Assembly (NCBI GenBank): GCA_002391225.1
Contig: DGRV01000101.1
Location: 33,624-75,745 of the forward strand
Direction of reading: 5' to 3'
Length of the DNA stretch: 42,122 nt
Source of the DNA: Christensenella sp. UBA4379
GTDB lineage: Bacteria; Bacillota; Clostridia; Christensenellales; Aristaeellaceae
Shown here: positions 14,677 to 21,794 of the stretch, one piece after another
Numbering within the stretch: the first letter of the stretch is position 1
Layout: each line of letters opens with the position of its first letter
Notes under the pieces: model-generated
Databases searched by the model: none
What the model was told of the DNA's origin: nothing
The model's input: only the letters and a program-made list of their open reading frames with translations
Translations under genes and position numbers: made by a program

Positions 14677-16341
14677 ATGGCGGAAGCATCCAAAATTCGT
14701 ATCATTCCGCTGGGCGGCGTCGAGGAAATCGGCAAGAATATCTATGTCATCGAGTATGGCAAGGATATCATCGTGGTGGACTGCGGCTCCATCTTCCCCA
14801 AGGAGGACATGCTGGGCATCGACCTGGTCATTCCGGACGTTTCGTATCTGGTAGAGAACAAAGACCGCATCCGCGGCTACGTCATCACCCACGGCCATGA
14901 GGACCACATCGGGGCCCTGCCCTATGTGCTGCCCCAGGCCCCCGCTCCCGTGTACGGCACCAAGCTGACGCTGGCCCTGATTGACATTAAACTGCGCGAA
15001 CACCGGGTGAACGGCATCGTTCTGAACACCGTGAAGCCCCGGGACGTGGTGAAGCTGGGCGCGTTCACCGTGGAGTTCATCCACGTCAACCACTCTATCA
15101 GCGGCTCCTGCGCCCTGGCCATCTCCTGCCCCGGCGGCCTGATCGTCCATTCGGGCGACTTTAAGATCGACTTTACCCCGGTAGACGGCGAAGTGACCGA
15201 CCTGGGCACCCTGGCCCGCCTGGGCGAAAAGGGCGTCACCTGCCTGCTGTGTGAGAGCACCAACGTGGAGCGCAGGGGGGTCACCATGTCCGAAAAGAAC
15301 ATTGGGGCCACCTTCAACAACCAGTTCCGGGACGCCACCGGCCGCGTCATCGTGGCCATGTTCGCCTCCAACATCAACCGCGTCCAGCAGGTGGTGGACT
15401 GCGCCATGAGCTACGGCCGCAAGGTCTGCTTCGTGGGCCGGTCGATGGTCAACGTCAGCCAGGTGGCCCTGGAAATCGGGGAGCTCAAAATCCCCCCGGA
15501 AAACCTGCTGGAAATCGACGAACTGGATAACTACCGGGACGACCAGATCCTGATCCTGACCACCGGCAGCCAGGGAGAGCCGATGAGCGGCCTGACCCGC
15601 ATGGCCTATTCCGAACACCGCAAGCTCCAGATCAAGCCCTCCGACCGGGTCATCATCTCCGCGACCCCTATTCCCGGCAACGAAAAATATGTTTCCCGCG
15701 TCATCAACCAGCTGTACCGCTGCGGGGCGACCGTCATCTACAGCGCCATGGCCGAGGTCCATGTGTCCGGCCACGCATGCCAGGAAGAGCTGAAGCTCAT
15801 GCACGCCCTGGTCAAGCCCAAGTATTTTGTCCCCATCCACGGCGAATACCGCCACCTGTGGCAGCACGCCGAGCTGGCGGAGGACCTGGGCACCCCGCAG
15901 GAAAACATCATCATCCCCACGCCCGGCCAGGTGATCGAGATCAGCAAGCACGGCATCTCCCTGGGCGAAACCGTTCCCTTCGGCGAACTGCTGGTGGACG
16001 GCCTGGGCATCGGCGACGTGGGCAACGTCGTCCTGCGCGACCGCAAGCATCTCTCGCAGGAAGGCCTGGTCATCGTCGCCATGGCCTACGACCGCACGCA
16101 GAACGCCCTGGTTTCCGGGCCGGACATTATCTCCCGCGGCTTCATCTACGTGCGTGAGAATGAGGACATCATCGAGCAGGCCCGCGACATCGTCCGCGCC
16201 ATCATCTACTCCTACGGCCGCATCGAAAGCTCCGACTGGCCGCAGATCAAGAACCGCGTCAAGGAAGAAATCCACCGCTTTATCTATGAGAAGATGAAGC
16301 GGAACCCGATGATTCTGCCGGTGATCGTGGATCTGGGATAA
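14677..16341 (+). CDS. Ribonuclease J (554 aa)
   Basis: Metallo-beta-lactamase/beta-CASP ribonuclease with 5'-to-3' exo- and endonuclease activity, a central mRNA decay enzyme of Bacillota. The metal site HGHEDH is at 72-77 (THGHEDHIGALPY), followed by the beta-CASP region (TGSQGEPMSGLTRM) and the late H motifs SGHACQEE and PIHGEYRHL. The C-terminal domain is complete, and the length matches RNase J1. ATG 14677 has AAAGGA upstream. It is single, with its own promoter, a structured leader and a strong terminator. Only one RNase J gene is seen in the window. Confidence 0.97.
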   Translation: MAEASKIRIIPLGGVEEIGKNIYVIEYGKDIIVVDCGSIFPKEDMLGIDLVIPDVSYLVENKDRIRGYVITHGHEDHIGALPYVLPQAPAPVYGTKLTLALIDIKLREHRVNGIVLNTVKPRDVVKLGAFTVEFIHVNHSISGSCALAISCPGGLIVHSGDFKIDFTPVDGEVTDLGTLARLGEKGVTCLLCESTNVERRGVTMSEKNIGATFNNQFRDATGRVIVAMFASNINRVQQVVDCAMSYGRKVCFVGRSMVNVSQVALEIGELKIPPENLLEIDELDNYRDDQILILTTGSQGEPMSGLTRMAYSEHRKLQIKPSDRVIISATPIPGNEKYVSRVINQLYRCGATVIYSAMAEVHVSGHACQEELKLMHALVKPKYFVPIHGEYRHLWQHAELAEDLGTPQENIIIPTPGQVIEISKHGISLGETVPFGELLVDGLGIGDVGNVVLRDRKHLSQEGLVIVAMAYDRTQNALVSGPDIISRGFIYVRENEDIIEQARDIVRAIIYSYGRIESSDWPQIKNRVKEEIHRFIYEKMKRNPMILPVIVDLG

Positions 16342-16354
16342 GGAATTTGTAGTT

Positions 16355-16390
16355 TTTAATGCGTAATTCGTAATGCGTAATGCGTAATTG
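16355..16390 (+). repeat. Heptamer-repeat array (family 2), locus 2
   Basis: Short run of GCGTAAT units with one-base variants just downstream of rnjA, the same unit as at 21450 and, reversed, at 26090. Confidence 0.75.
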
Positions 16391-16417
16391 AATGTGTTAT
16401 TCAGATTGCTGAACGAC

Positions 16418-16482
16418 GGCAAGTTGATTTGGCGGGACGGTTCTCTCCGGACGGAAGAATCGTCCCGCCGATTTGCCTTTTT
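16418..16482 (+). terminator. Terminator of rnjA
   Basis: GGCAA (16418-16422) and GGCGGGACG (16431-16439) pair with CGTCCCGCC (16461-16469) and TTGCC (16473-16477), followed by a five-base T tract. The T tract overlaps the -35 of the next promoter. Confidence 0.85.
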
Positions 16483-16502
16483 AGCGGCATGTATGGTATA
16501 CT
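16473..16502 (+). promoter_or_regulatory. Promoter of the ylbF-mltG transcript
   Basis: TTGCCT (16473-16478), 18 bases, TATACT (16497-16502). The -35 is built from the descending arm of the rnjA terminator. Confidence 0.55.
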
Positions 16503-16541
16503 GGATTTCGAATCCACCTGAAATTAAGGAGGGGCAAGCGC

Positions 16542-16892
16542 ATGACCATCCAGGAAGCGCAGAAGAACATGGAAGAAGCCATCCGGCAGACGCCGGAGTT
16601 TCAGGAATATCAGAAGGCCAAGGACGCGGCCTTTGCCGACAGCCTGTCCGCCCAGCTCCTGACGGAGTACGGAAGGCTGCAGAACAAGCTGCAGATGTTC
16701 GCCGTCACCGGCCGTCAGGCGGAGGACAGCGAGGTGGAGCGCTTTAAGCAGCTGGGCGGGCTGCTGTTCGCCACGCCCGTCACGGGCTCTTATCTGATGG
16801 CCCAGCTGCGGGTGCAAAAGCTGCTGGCCGACATCTTCGCCGACCTGTCGAAGGCGGCGGGAATCGCCATCGAGCTGCCCAGCCTGAGCTAA
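16542..16892 (+). CDS. YlbF/YmcA-family protein (116 aa)
   Basis: Small all-helical cytoplasmic protein of the Com_YlbF family (helix EAQKNMEEAIRQTPEFQEYQ, then LQNKLQMFAVTGR). In Bacillus subtilis YlbF, YmcA and YaaT form the Y complex, which modulates RNase Y and so mRNA maturation, competence and biofilm formation; that role may carry over here (family knowledge). It is coincidentally placed next to RNase J. ATG 16542 follows AAGGAGG. It lies 16 bases before mltG and shares its transcript. Confidence 0.88.
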   Translation: MTIQEAQKNMEEAIRQTPEFQEYQKAKDAAFADSLSAQLLTEYGRLQNKLQMFAVTGRQAEDSEVERFKQLGGLLFATPVTGSYLMAQLRVQKLLADIFADLSKAAGIAIELPSLS

Positions 16893-16908
16893 AGCGAGGC
16901 GTTTTCCG

Positions 16909-18117
16909 ATGCGCGACGAAGAGAGGATCACCCGGGAACAGACCCGGAAAGAAAGGGAGTTCGGCCCCTACTGGTACAGCGCCCTGTGGAAGCTGGTAAG
17001 GCCGTTTCTCGTCTGGTGCTGCGCCGGCCTGCTGGCCCTGGGCATCCTGACCAGCGCGTGGCGGTCCGTCCGCCACCGCTATTTTGACGCGGCGGACGCC
17101 GGAAACAGCGAAGCGGTGCCCTTCACCGTCTCCAGCGGTTCCAGCCTGTCCCGCGTGGCGGGCGACCTGGAGGCCGCCGGCCTGATCGCCAACCACTCCG
17201 TGTTCCGCTATTACGCGGACCTGCTCGGCTACAGCCAGAAAATCCAGGCCGGGGACTATCTGCTGAACCGGTCGATGGACATGCAGACGATCCTGGACAC
17301 CCTGACCACGGGCGACGGAAAGCCCCTGGTCCGCTGGATCACGGTGATCCCGGGCTGGACGGTGGAAAACATCGCCGCCTATCTGCAGAAGGAGGGCGTC
17401 ATCGCCTCCGAGGAGGACTTTCTCTCCCTTTGCCGGGACGGCACCCGCTACGCCAGCTACTACTATATACAGGACATCCTGTCCGCCGGGAAGGCCCAGG
17501 CCCGCCGCTACGCCCTGGAGGGCTACCTGGCCCCGGACTCCTATGAAATCTATACCTCCGCCAGCGCGGACGACGTGATCCGCAAGCTCCTCTCCCAGAC
17601 CGGCTCGGTCTTTTCGGACGGGGACTTTGACCGCCTGGAAGCCCTGAACGGAAAGCTCCGCCTCCAGCTGACGATGGACGACATCGTGATCCTGGCTTCA
17701 ATGGTGGAAAAGGAGGCCGGCGCGGAGGACTTTGCTAAGGTCGCCGCTGTTTTCTACAACCGCCTCAAAGCGGGCATGACCCTGAGCAGCGACGCCACCG
17801 TCAAGTACGTCACCGGCGTCACCCGCCTGGCCCTGACCGAGAGCGACACGGCCGTCGCCTCCCCCTACAACACCTATCAGAACCGCGGCCTGCCCGCGGG
17901 CCCCATCTGCTGCCCCTCCCCAGCCGCGATCCACGCGGCCCTGGAACCGGAGGAGAGCTTCATGAAGGCCGGGCAGGAATACCTCTACTTCTGCACCAAA
18001 GAGCCCGAGTCCGGCCAGCTCCAGTTCAGCCGCACCTACGAGGAGCATCAGCAGGCCGTCCGCCTGTACCGGCCGCTGTGGGAAGCTTACGACCAGAAGC
18101 AACGCAGTGGGGTCTGA
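16909..18117 (+). CDS. Endolytic transglycosylase MltG (402 aa)
   Basis: Membrane-bound lytic transglycosylase that cuts nascent peptidoglycan and limits glycan strand length. A cytoplasmic N-terminal stretch of about 35 residues is followed by one membrane helix (about 33-50), a LysM-like/GEVI region (about 65-140) and the YceG catalytic domain with GYLAPDSYEI, the catalytic glutamate in ASMVEKEAG, SSDATVKYV, and SPYNTYQNRGLPAGPI. The last few codons (KQRSGV and stop) fall inside the terminal hairpin of repeat copy D; the stop codon TGA is in its loop. The C-terminal end therefore comes from the repeat. Operon with the ylbF-like gene. Confidence 0.95.
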   Translation: MRDEERITREQTRKEREFGPYWYSALWKLVRPFLVWCCAGLLALGILTSAWRSVRHRYFDAADAGNSEAVPFTVSSGSSLSRVAGDLEAAGLIANHSVFRYYADLLGYSQKIQAGDYLLNRSMDMQTILDTLTTGDGKPLVRWITVIPGWTVENIAAYLQKEGVIASEEDFLSLCRDGTRYASYYYIQDILSAGKAQARRYALEGYLAPDSYEIYTSASADDVIRKLLSQTGSVFSDGDFDRLEALNGKLRLQLTMDDIVILASMVEKEAGAEDFAKVAAVFYNRLKAGMTLSSDATVKYVTGVTRLALTESDTAVASPYNTYQNRGLPAGPICCPSPAAIHAALEPEESFMKAGQEYLYFCTKEPESGQLQFSRTYEEHQQAVRLYRPLWEAYDQKQRSGV

Positions 18118-18349
18118 CGACCCCCCTGCGGAACCCCCCGGCATCTTTGCCTGTCGGAACTTCGTTCCTCCCGGGCGGCAAAGATGTAAGGTAGCTTCTG
18201 CTGACGCAGAAGCATCCTCGCACCGCGCATGTCGCTGCTGCGGAATATGCCAGAGGGGGTTCCCCCTCTGGACTCCCCTCTTCGTTTTTTCTGTCCTCCA
18301 TCCCACGCCCTTCGGGTGGACTTCGTCCATCCGGCGATGCCTCGCCGGA
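18103..18349 (-). repeat. Multi-hairpin intergenic repeat, family 1, copy D (reversed)
   Basis: Inverted relative to copies A-C and almost complete. Reading along plus: CGCAG..CTGCG (18103-18130, overlapping the mltG stop), GCATCTTTGCC with GGCAAAGAT (18141-18186) enclosing GGAAC/GTTCC (18156-18168), GCTTCTGC/GCAGAAGC (18194-18213), the region equivalent to 211-238 (about 18219-18242), CCAGAGGGGG/CCCCCTCTGG (18250-18271), CCC/GGG (18308-18316), GGAC/GTCC (18318-18328), TCCGGCGA/TCGCCGGA (18330-18349). The AAA..TTT and GGGCC hairpins are missing from this copy. Confidence 0.87.
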
Positions 18350-18407
18350 CTTTGGAATTTCGGTCAGAAAAAACAGTCACACATCTCATTTGATTTACAA
18401 GGTCATC

Positions 18408-19640
18408 ATGAAAACGAATAATATGGAACTTCTGGCCCCGGCAGGGGGGATGAAGCATCTGAAGGCCGCCCTGCGCTTTGGGGCGGACGCCGTATACGGG
18501 GGGCTCAAAAGCTACAGCCTCCGGGCTTCGGCGGACAACTTTACCTGGGAAGAGCTGGAAGAGGCCCTGGCCCTGACCCATGAGCGGGGAGCTAGGTTTT
18601 ACCTGACGCTGAACCTGCTGCCCTTTGACGAGGATCTTCAGGGGATGGCCGAAACGGCGCGGAGAGCCTGCGCCCTGGGCGTCGACGGGGCCCTGGTGGC
18701 GGACATCGGGGCCTTTTCCGTGATCCGGAAGGCAGCCCCGGCCCTCCCCATGCACGTCAGCACCCAGGCCAACGTGATGAACCTGGCCGGGGCCCTGCAC
18801 TGGGCGGAGCTGGGCGCCAGGCGCATCGTGCTGGCCCGGGAGCTGTCCCTGGAGCGCATCCAAAGGATCCGGGCGGGCCTGCCCAAAGACGTCGAGCTGG
18901 AAGCCTTCGTCCACGGGGCCATGTGCATGTCCTATTCCGGGCGGTGCATGCTCTCCGACCATATGACGGGGCGGAGCGCCAACCGGGGCGCCTGCGCCCA
19001 GCCCTGCCGGTGGCTGTACCACCTGGTGGAGGAAAAGCGTCCCGGTGAAATCATCGACGTTATCGAGGACGAGCGCGGCACCAGCTTCTTTTCCTCCTAC
19101 GATCTCAACATGATCGCCCATCTACCGGAGCTTTCCCGGGCGGGCGTCTGCTCGCTCAAAATCGAGGGCCGGATGAAGACCCCGATCTACGTGGCCTCCG
19201 TGGTCTCCGTGTACCGCCGGGCGCTGGACCTGCTGAATGCGCAGGGCGAAGAAGCCTACCGCGCTGCCCTCCCGTCCCTGAACGACGAACTTGAAAAGGT
19301 CAGCCACCGGGCTTACAACACCGGCTTTTACTTTGGCCGTCCCGCCCCGGAGGGCGGAGCCGGCCCCGTCACCCAGACGATGGAATACACCGCCGATATC
19401 GAATCCTGCTCCGGCGGCTGGATGACGCTGACCGTCAAAAACCGTTTCTTCCCGGGCGACCGGGTCGAGGTGCTGACGCCGGGCGGCGTTCACCCGCTGA
19501 CCATTCAGGAAATCCGCGACGCGGAAACCGGGGAAAACATGGAAAGCGCTTCCGTCGCCGGAAAGCAGGTGCGCGTGCCCTGCTCTTTCCAGGCGGAATC
19601 TGGGGACTTCGTCCGGGGAATCAACCGGAACCATCTGTAA
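18408..19640 (+). CDS. Peptidase U32-family protein (tRNA hydroxylation type) (410 aa)
   Basis: U32 family, whose characterised members (TrhP/RlhA-like) hydroxylate RNA bases rather than cut proteins; the protease name is historical. Visible: MELLAPAGG start motif, GADAVYGG, THERGARFYLTLN, VHGAMCMSYSGRCMLSDHM with the conserved cysteine cluster finishing in RGACAQPCRW, and SLKIEGRMK. These cysteines fit an iron-sulfur site. In Bacillus, U32 genes lie directly behind mltG (yrrL-yrrNO), and that order is kept here although a repeat copy separates the two. ATG 18408 is chosen; its Shine-Dalgarno (AAGG) is weak and ATG 18423 is possible. Confidence 0.9.
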   Translation: MKTNNMELLAPAGGMKHLKAALRFGADAVYGGLKSYSLRASADNFTWEELEEALALTHERGARFYLTLNLLPFDEDLQGMAETARRACALGVDGALVADIGAFSVIRKAAPALPMHVSTQANVMNLAGALHWAELGARRIVLARELSLERIQRIRAGLPKDVELEAFVHGAMCMSYSGRCMLSDHMTGRSANRGACAQPCRWLYHLVEEKRPGEIIDVIEDERGTSFFSSYDLNMIAHLPELSRAGVCSLKIEGRMKTPIYVASVVSVYRRALDLLNAQGEEAYRAALPSLNDELEKVSHRAYNTGFYFGRPAPEGGAGPVTQTMEYTADIESCSGGWMTLTVKNRFFPGDRVEVLTPGGVHPLTIQEIRDAETGENMESASVAGKQVRVPCSFQAESGDFVRGINRNHL

Positions 19641-19664
19641 AACAGCATCCAAAGGGACTTCCCT

Positions 19665-19688
19665 ACAGCGCCGAAACGGCGCTGTTTT
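19665..19688 (+). terminator. Terminator of the U32 gene
   Basis: ACAGCGCCG, AAA loop, CGGCGCTGT, then TTT and CATTT. Confidence 0.8.
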
Positions 19689-19698
19689 CATTTCCTGA

Positions 19699-19727
19699 TT
19701 GCATTTTTGCGTGATCTTCTGTATAAT
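19699..19727 (+). promoter_or_regulatory. Promoter of the 546-aa secreted protein gene
   Basis: TTGCAT (19699-19704), 17 bases, perfect TATAAT (19722-19727). Confidence 0.75.
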
Positions 19728-19777
19728 GAAGAAAAGAACAAAAAATGACCCATCCAAATTGAAAAGGAGGAATCCGC

Positions 19778-21418
19778 ATGAAAAGGCTGGCCGCGATTTT
19801 TCTGGTTTTCTGTCTGCTGCTGAGCGGCGTTTCGGTAGCGGAGGAAGTGGCGAAGGAGCAAAGGTTCTTAAGCGGTCTGCTTGCGCTGCTTCAAAGCGTG
19901 GACCTGTCCAGGGACATGCTGACGCTGAGCGCAGACTACGAAGGCCGGAACGTGTTTTCCGGCAAACTGAAAGGCCAGGATGGGGTGACAGACCTGTCCA
20001 TCTCCGCAGAGGGCCTTGCATTGCAGGCCCAGCTTTCCGAGGAAGAGATCGCCGCTTCGCTGAACGGAAATACCGCCGTCCTCCGCTTTGAGGAGGTACG
20101 CGCCCTGGCCGGGACAGTGCAGGCCGCCCTTTCCGGACTGTCGCCCGAAATGGAGAACATCCAAGCTCTGCTTCAGCTCTTTCTGGAAAAAGTCATCCTG
20201 CCGGACACATCGATCGTTCAGGAGCCTTCCTTCCGCATCGCCTACCAGGCGCCGCTCAGCACCGTTGTCAAACGACTGGCGGACTTTGGGGACGCTGTTT
20301 TTGAACAGGACCAGTTTGAAGGAACGTACGAAAAACTGGTGGGGCTGATCGGTCCGTACCTTAAGCAGGAGCTGCCCGAATATGCACAGCTGAAAGCCGC
20401 GTGGCCGCAGATCAGGGAAGAGCTTCTGGCGGAGGATACCGAGGATCTGGAAGCAGCCCTGGTCCTTGCGCAGGAGGACAGGGCCCTTACCCTGGAGGGA
20501 CACTTTGGCAACGCGGGCAGGATGTATGAGGCCTCCTTTGCCCTGACCCAGGGAAACGAGAGATTCGACCTGACCGGGTCGCTGTCTGAAAGTACCCAAT
20601 CGGGCGAGCTAACCAGGACCTCCGGCATAGAAGTCAGCGGCTGGTTCACGGGAGACGCCCAGGACAACGCCTTCCACCTGAAAGCAAAGGAAACCGCCGA
20701 CATGGCCTTTGCATATGATCTGACGGTGGACGGGAGCATGGCGCACCGCCACGGCACGCTGAAAGTGGCCCTCGACCGGAACCTGATCCGGGCAGGCCGG
20801 CCGGTTCCCGCAGGCATACAACAGTCCATGTCCGTATTTTTCCTGAACGCCCATTATGCCCTGCTGGACGACGGCCTGAGCGCCATGGCGTATGTGGGGC
20901 TGGCCAACGGCCGGAGCGTTCCCTTCCTGGTGGATCTGCTGGTGAGCAAGGGGCAGTTTTCCCTGAATGTGACCAACTACAGCGCCGTGCCGCTGTTTGG
21001 CCTCAAGCTCATCGGAAACGAAACAGACGGCCTGAAACAGCTGGAATTTTTGTACCGGCAGAACGTCCGGAATACGATCACCGCTTCCTATGATGGGGAG
21101 AAGGCCGTGATCCAAACGAACGGCCTGACCATTACCTGCACCGGAGCCTTTGAAGCTGACAACGTATGGGTGCTGACCCTGCACGCCGAGGGCGAAACCG
21201 TGCAGCCCGGTCAGGAGGAAGCGCATATCCGCCTGGAATACGAAGGAGAAGAAGGGCAGTTTTCCCTGCGCGGCCGGGGCATCGCGCCGGACGGCTCGGA
21301 GTACGTTTCAGCATCCCTTCTCTGTCAGCCCACAGAAGGCGTAAGCACCCTGCTCCGGGAACAGGAAGACGCCGTCCTCCTGACCCCGGAAACCATTCTT
21401 TCAATGATCGCCCCGTAA
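19778..21418 (+). CDS. Secreted protein of unknown function (546 aa)
   Basis: Signal peptide about 1-22 (MKRLAAIFLVFCLLL, cleavage near VAE). The mature protein is largely beta-strand with alternating hydrophobic residues and repeated LxxxL-type strands (for example DLSISAEGLALQAQLSEE, YEASFALTQGNERFDLTG, HLKAKETADMAFAYDLTV), which suggests a long beta-sandwich or bag-like lipid or ligand carrier, as in DUF945-like or LolA-like proteins. I do not recognise a family. AAGGAGG precedes ATG 19778. Single gene with a good promoter; its transcript probably ends at the terminator at 21656. Confidence 0.85.
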   Translation: MKRLAAIFLVFCLLLSGVSVAEEVAKEQRFLSGLLALLQSVDLSRDMLTLSADYEGRNVFSGKLKGQDGVTDLSISAEGLALQAQLSEEEIAASLNGNTAVLRFEEVRALAGTVQAALSGLSPEMENIQALLQLFLEKVILPDTSIVQEPSFRIAYQAPLSTVVKRLADFGDAVFEQDQFEGTYEKLVGLIGPYLKQELPEYAQLKAAWPQIREELLAEDTEDLEAALVLAQEDRALTLEGHFGNAGRMYEASFALTQGNERFDLTGSLSESTQSGELTRTSGIEVSGWFTGDAQDNAFHLKAKETADMAFAYDLTVDGSMAHRHGTLKVALDRNLIRAGRPVPAGIQQSMSVFFLNAHYALLDDGLSAMAYVGLANGRSVPFLVDLLVSKGQFSLNVTNYSAVPLFGLKLIGNETDGLKQLEFLYRQNVRNTITASYDGEKAVIQTNGLTITCTGAFEADNVWVLTLHAEGETVQPGQEEAHIRLEYEGEEGQFSLRGRGIAPDGSEYVSASLLCQPTEGVSTLLREQEDAVLLTPETILSMIAP

Positions 21419-21445
21419 CATCAGGGCAGAGGAAGTGCCTGATGT

Positions 21446-21657
21446 CCAAATGCGTAATGCCTAATGCGTAATGCGTAATTCTTTCCGACCAATTTCAACT
21501 CCTAACTCCTCACTCCTAACTCCTCACTCTGCCTAATCCCTTGTCCAGGGCCTACCGGCCCGCTGTTCGGTGAAAATAGGCCACCGGCCTATTTTCCGGG
21601 CCCTCACAGCCCTAATCCCTATTCCCTAATTCCTATTGCCTAATGCCTATTGCCTAA
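21446..21657. repeat. Heptamer-repeat arrays (family 2), locus 3
   Basis: Three blocks of 7-bp units: GCGTAAT at 21451-21479, CTCCTAA/CTCCTCA at about 21500-21530, and TGCCTAT/TGCCTAA at about 21607-21657. Between the first two is ACCAATTTCAACTCC. The reverse complement of this composite, in the same order, lies at 25992-26125. Repeat copy F sits between the second and third blocks. No gene is seen in 21419-21794. Confidence 0.8.
21548..21595 (-). repeat. Multi-hairpin intergenic repeat, family 1, partial copy F (reversed)
   Basis: Only the two-hairpin module is present: GGGCC/GGCCC (21548-21561) and AAAATAGGCC/GGCCTATTTT (21573-21595). The stem sequence TAGGCC/GGCCTA differs from all other copies yet still pairs perfectly. 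Confidence 0.8.
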
Positions 21658-21694
21658 AGCCCCTCTCCCGTCCCCGGGAAAGGGGCTTTTTTTC
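21656..21694 (+). terminator. Terminator upstream of leuS
   Basis: AAAGCCCCT..CTCCCG pairs with CGGGAA..AGGGGCTTT, followed by TTTT. It probably ends the transcript of the 546-aa secreted protein. Confidence 0.75.
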
Positions 21695-21726
21695 GGAAAA
21701 CCCGCCTGTGCCCGTCTGTCCGGGTA

Positions 21727-21755
21727 TTTACAAAATCCCGCTTTTGACGTATACT
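21727..21755 (+). promoter_or_regulatory. Promoter of leuS
   Basis: TTTACA (21727-21732), 17 bases, TATACT (21750-21755). Only about 40 bases separate it from the start codon, so there is no room for a T-box leader. Confidence 0.65.
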
Positions 21756-21794
21756 TTCATTCGTATTCTTTCACATTCCAAGGAGGCCGGTATC

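Noticed and set aside
14671..16422. Long minus-strand open frame of 583 codons opposite rnjA
   Set aside because: It is the antisense shadow of rnjA in GC-rich codons; composition is Val/Asp/His/Gly-rich with no family pattern, and rnjA itself is unmistakable.
21696..21794. T-box riboswitch before leuS
   Set aside because: Too short a leader and no T-box core sequence.
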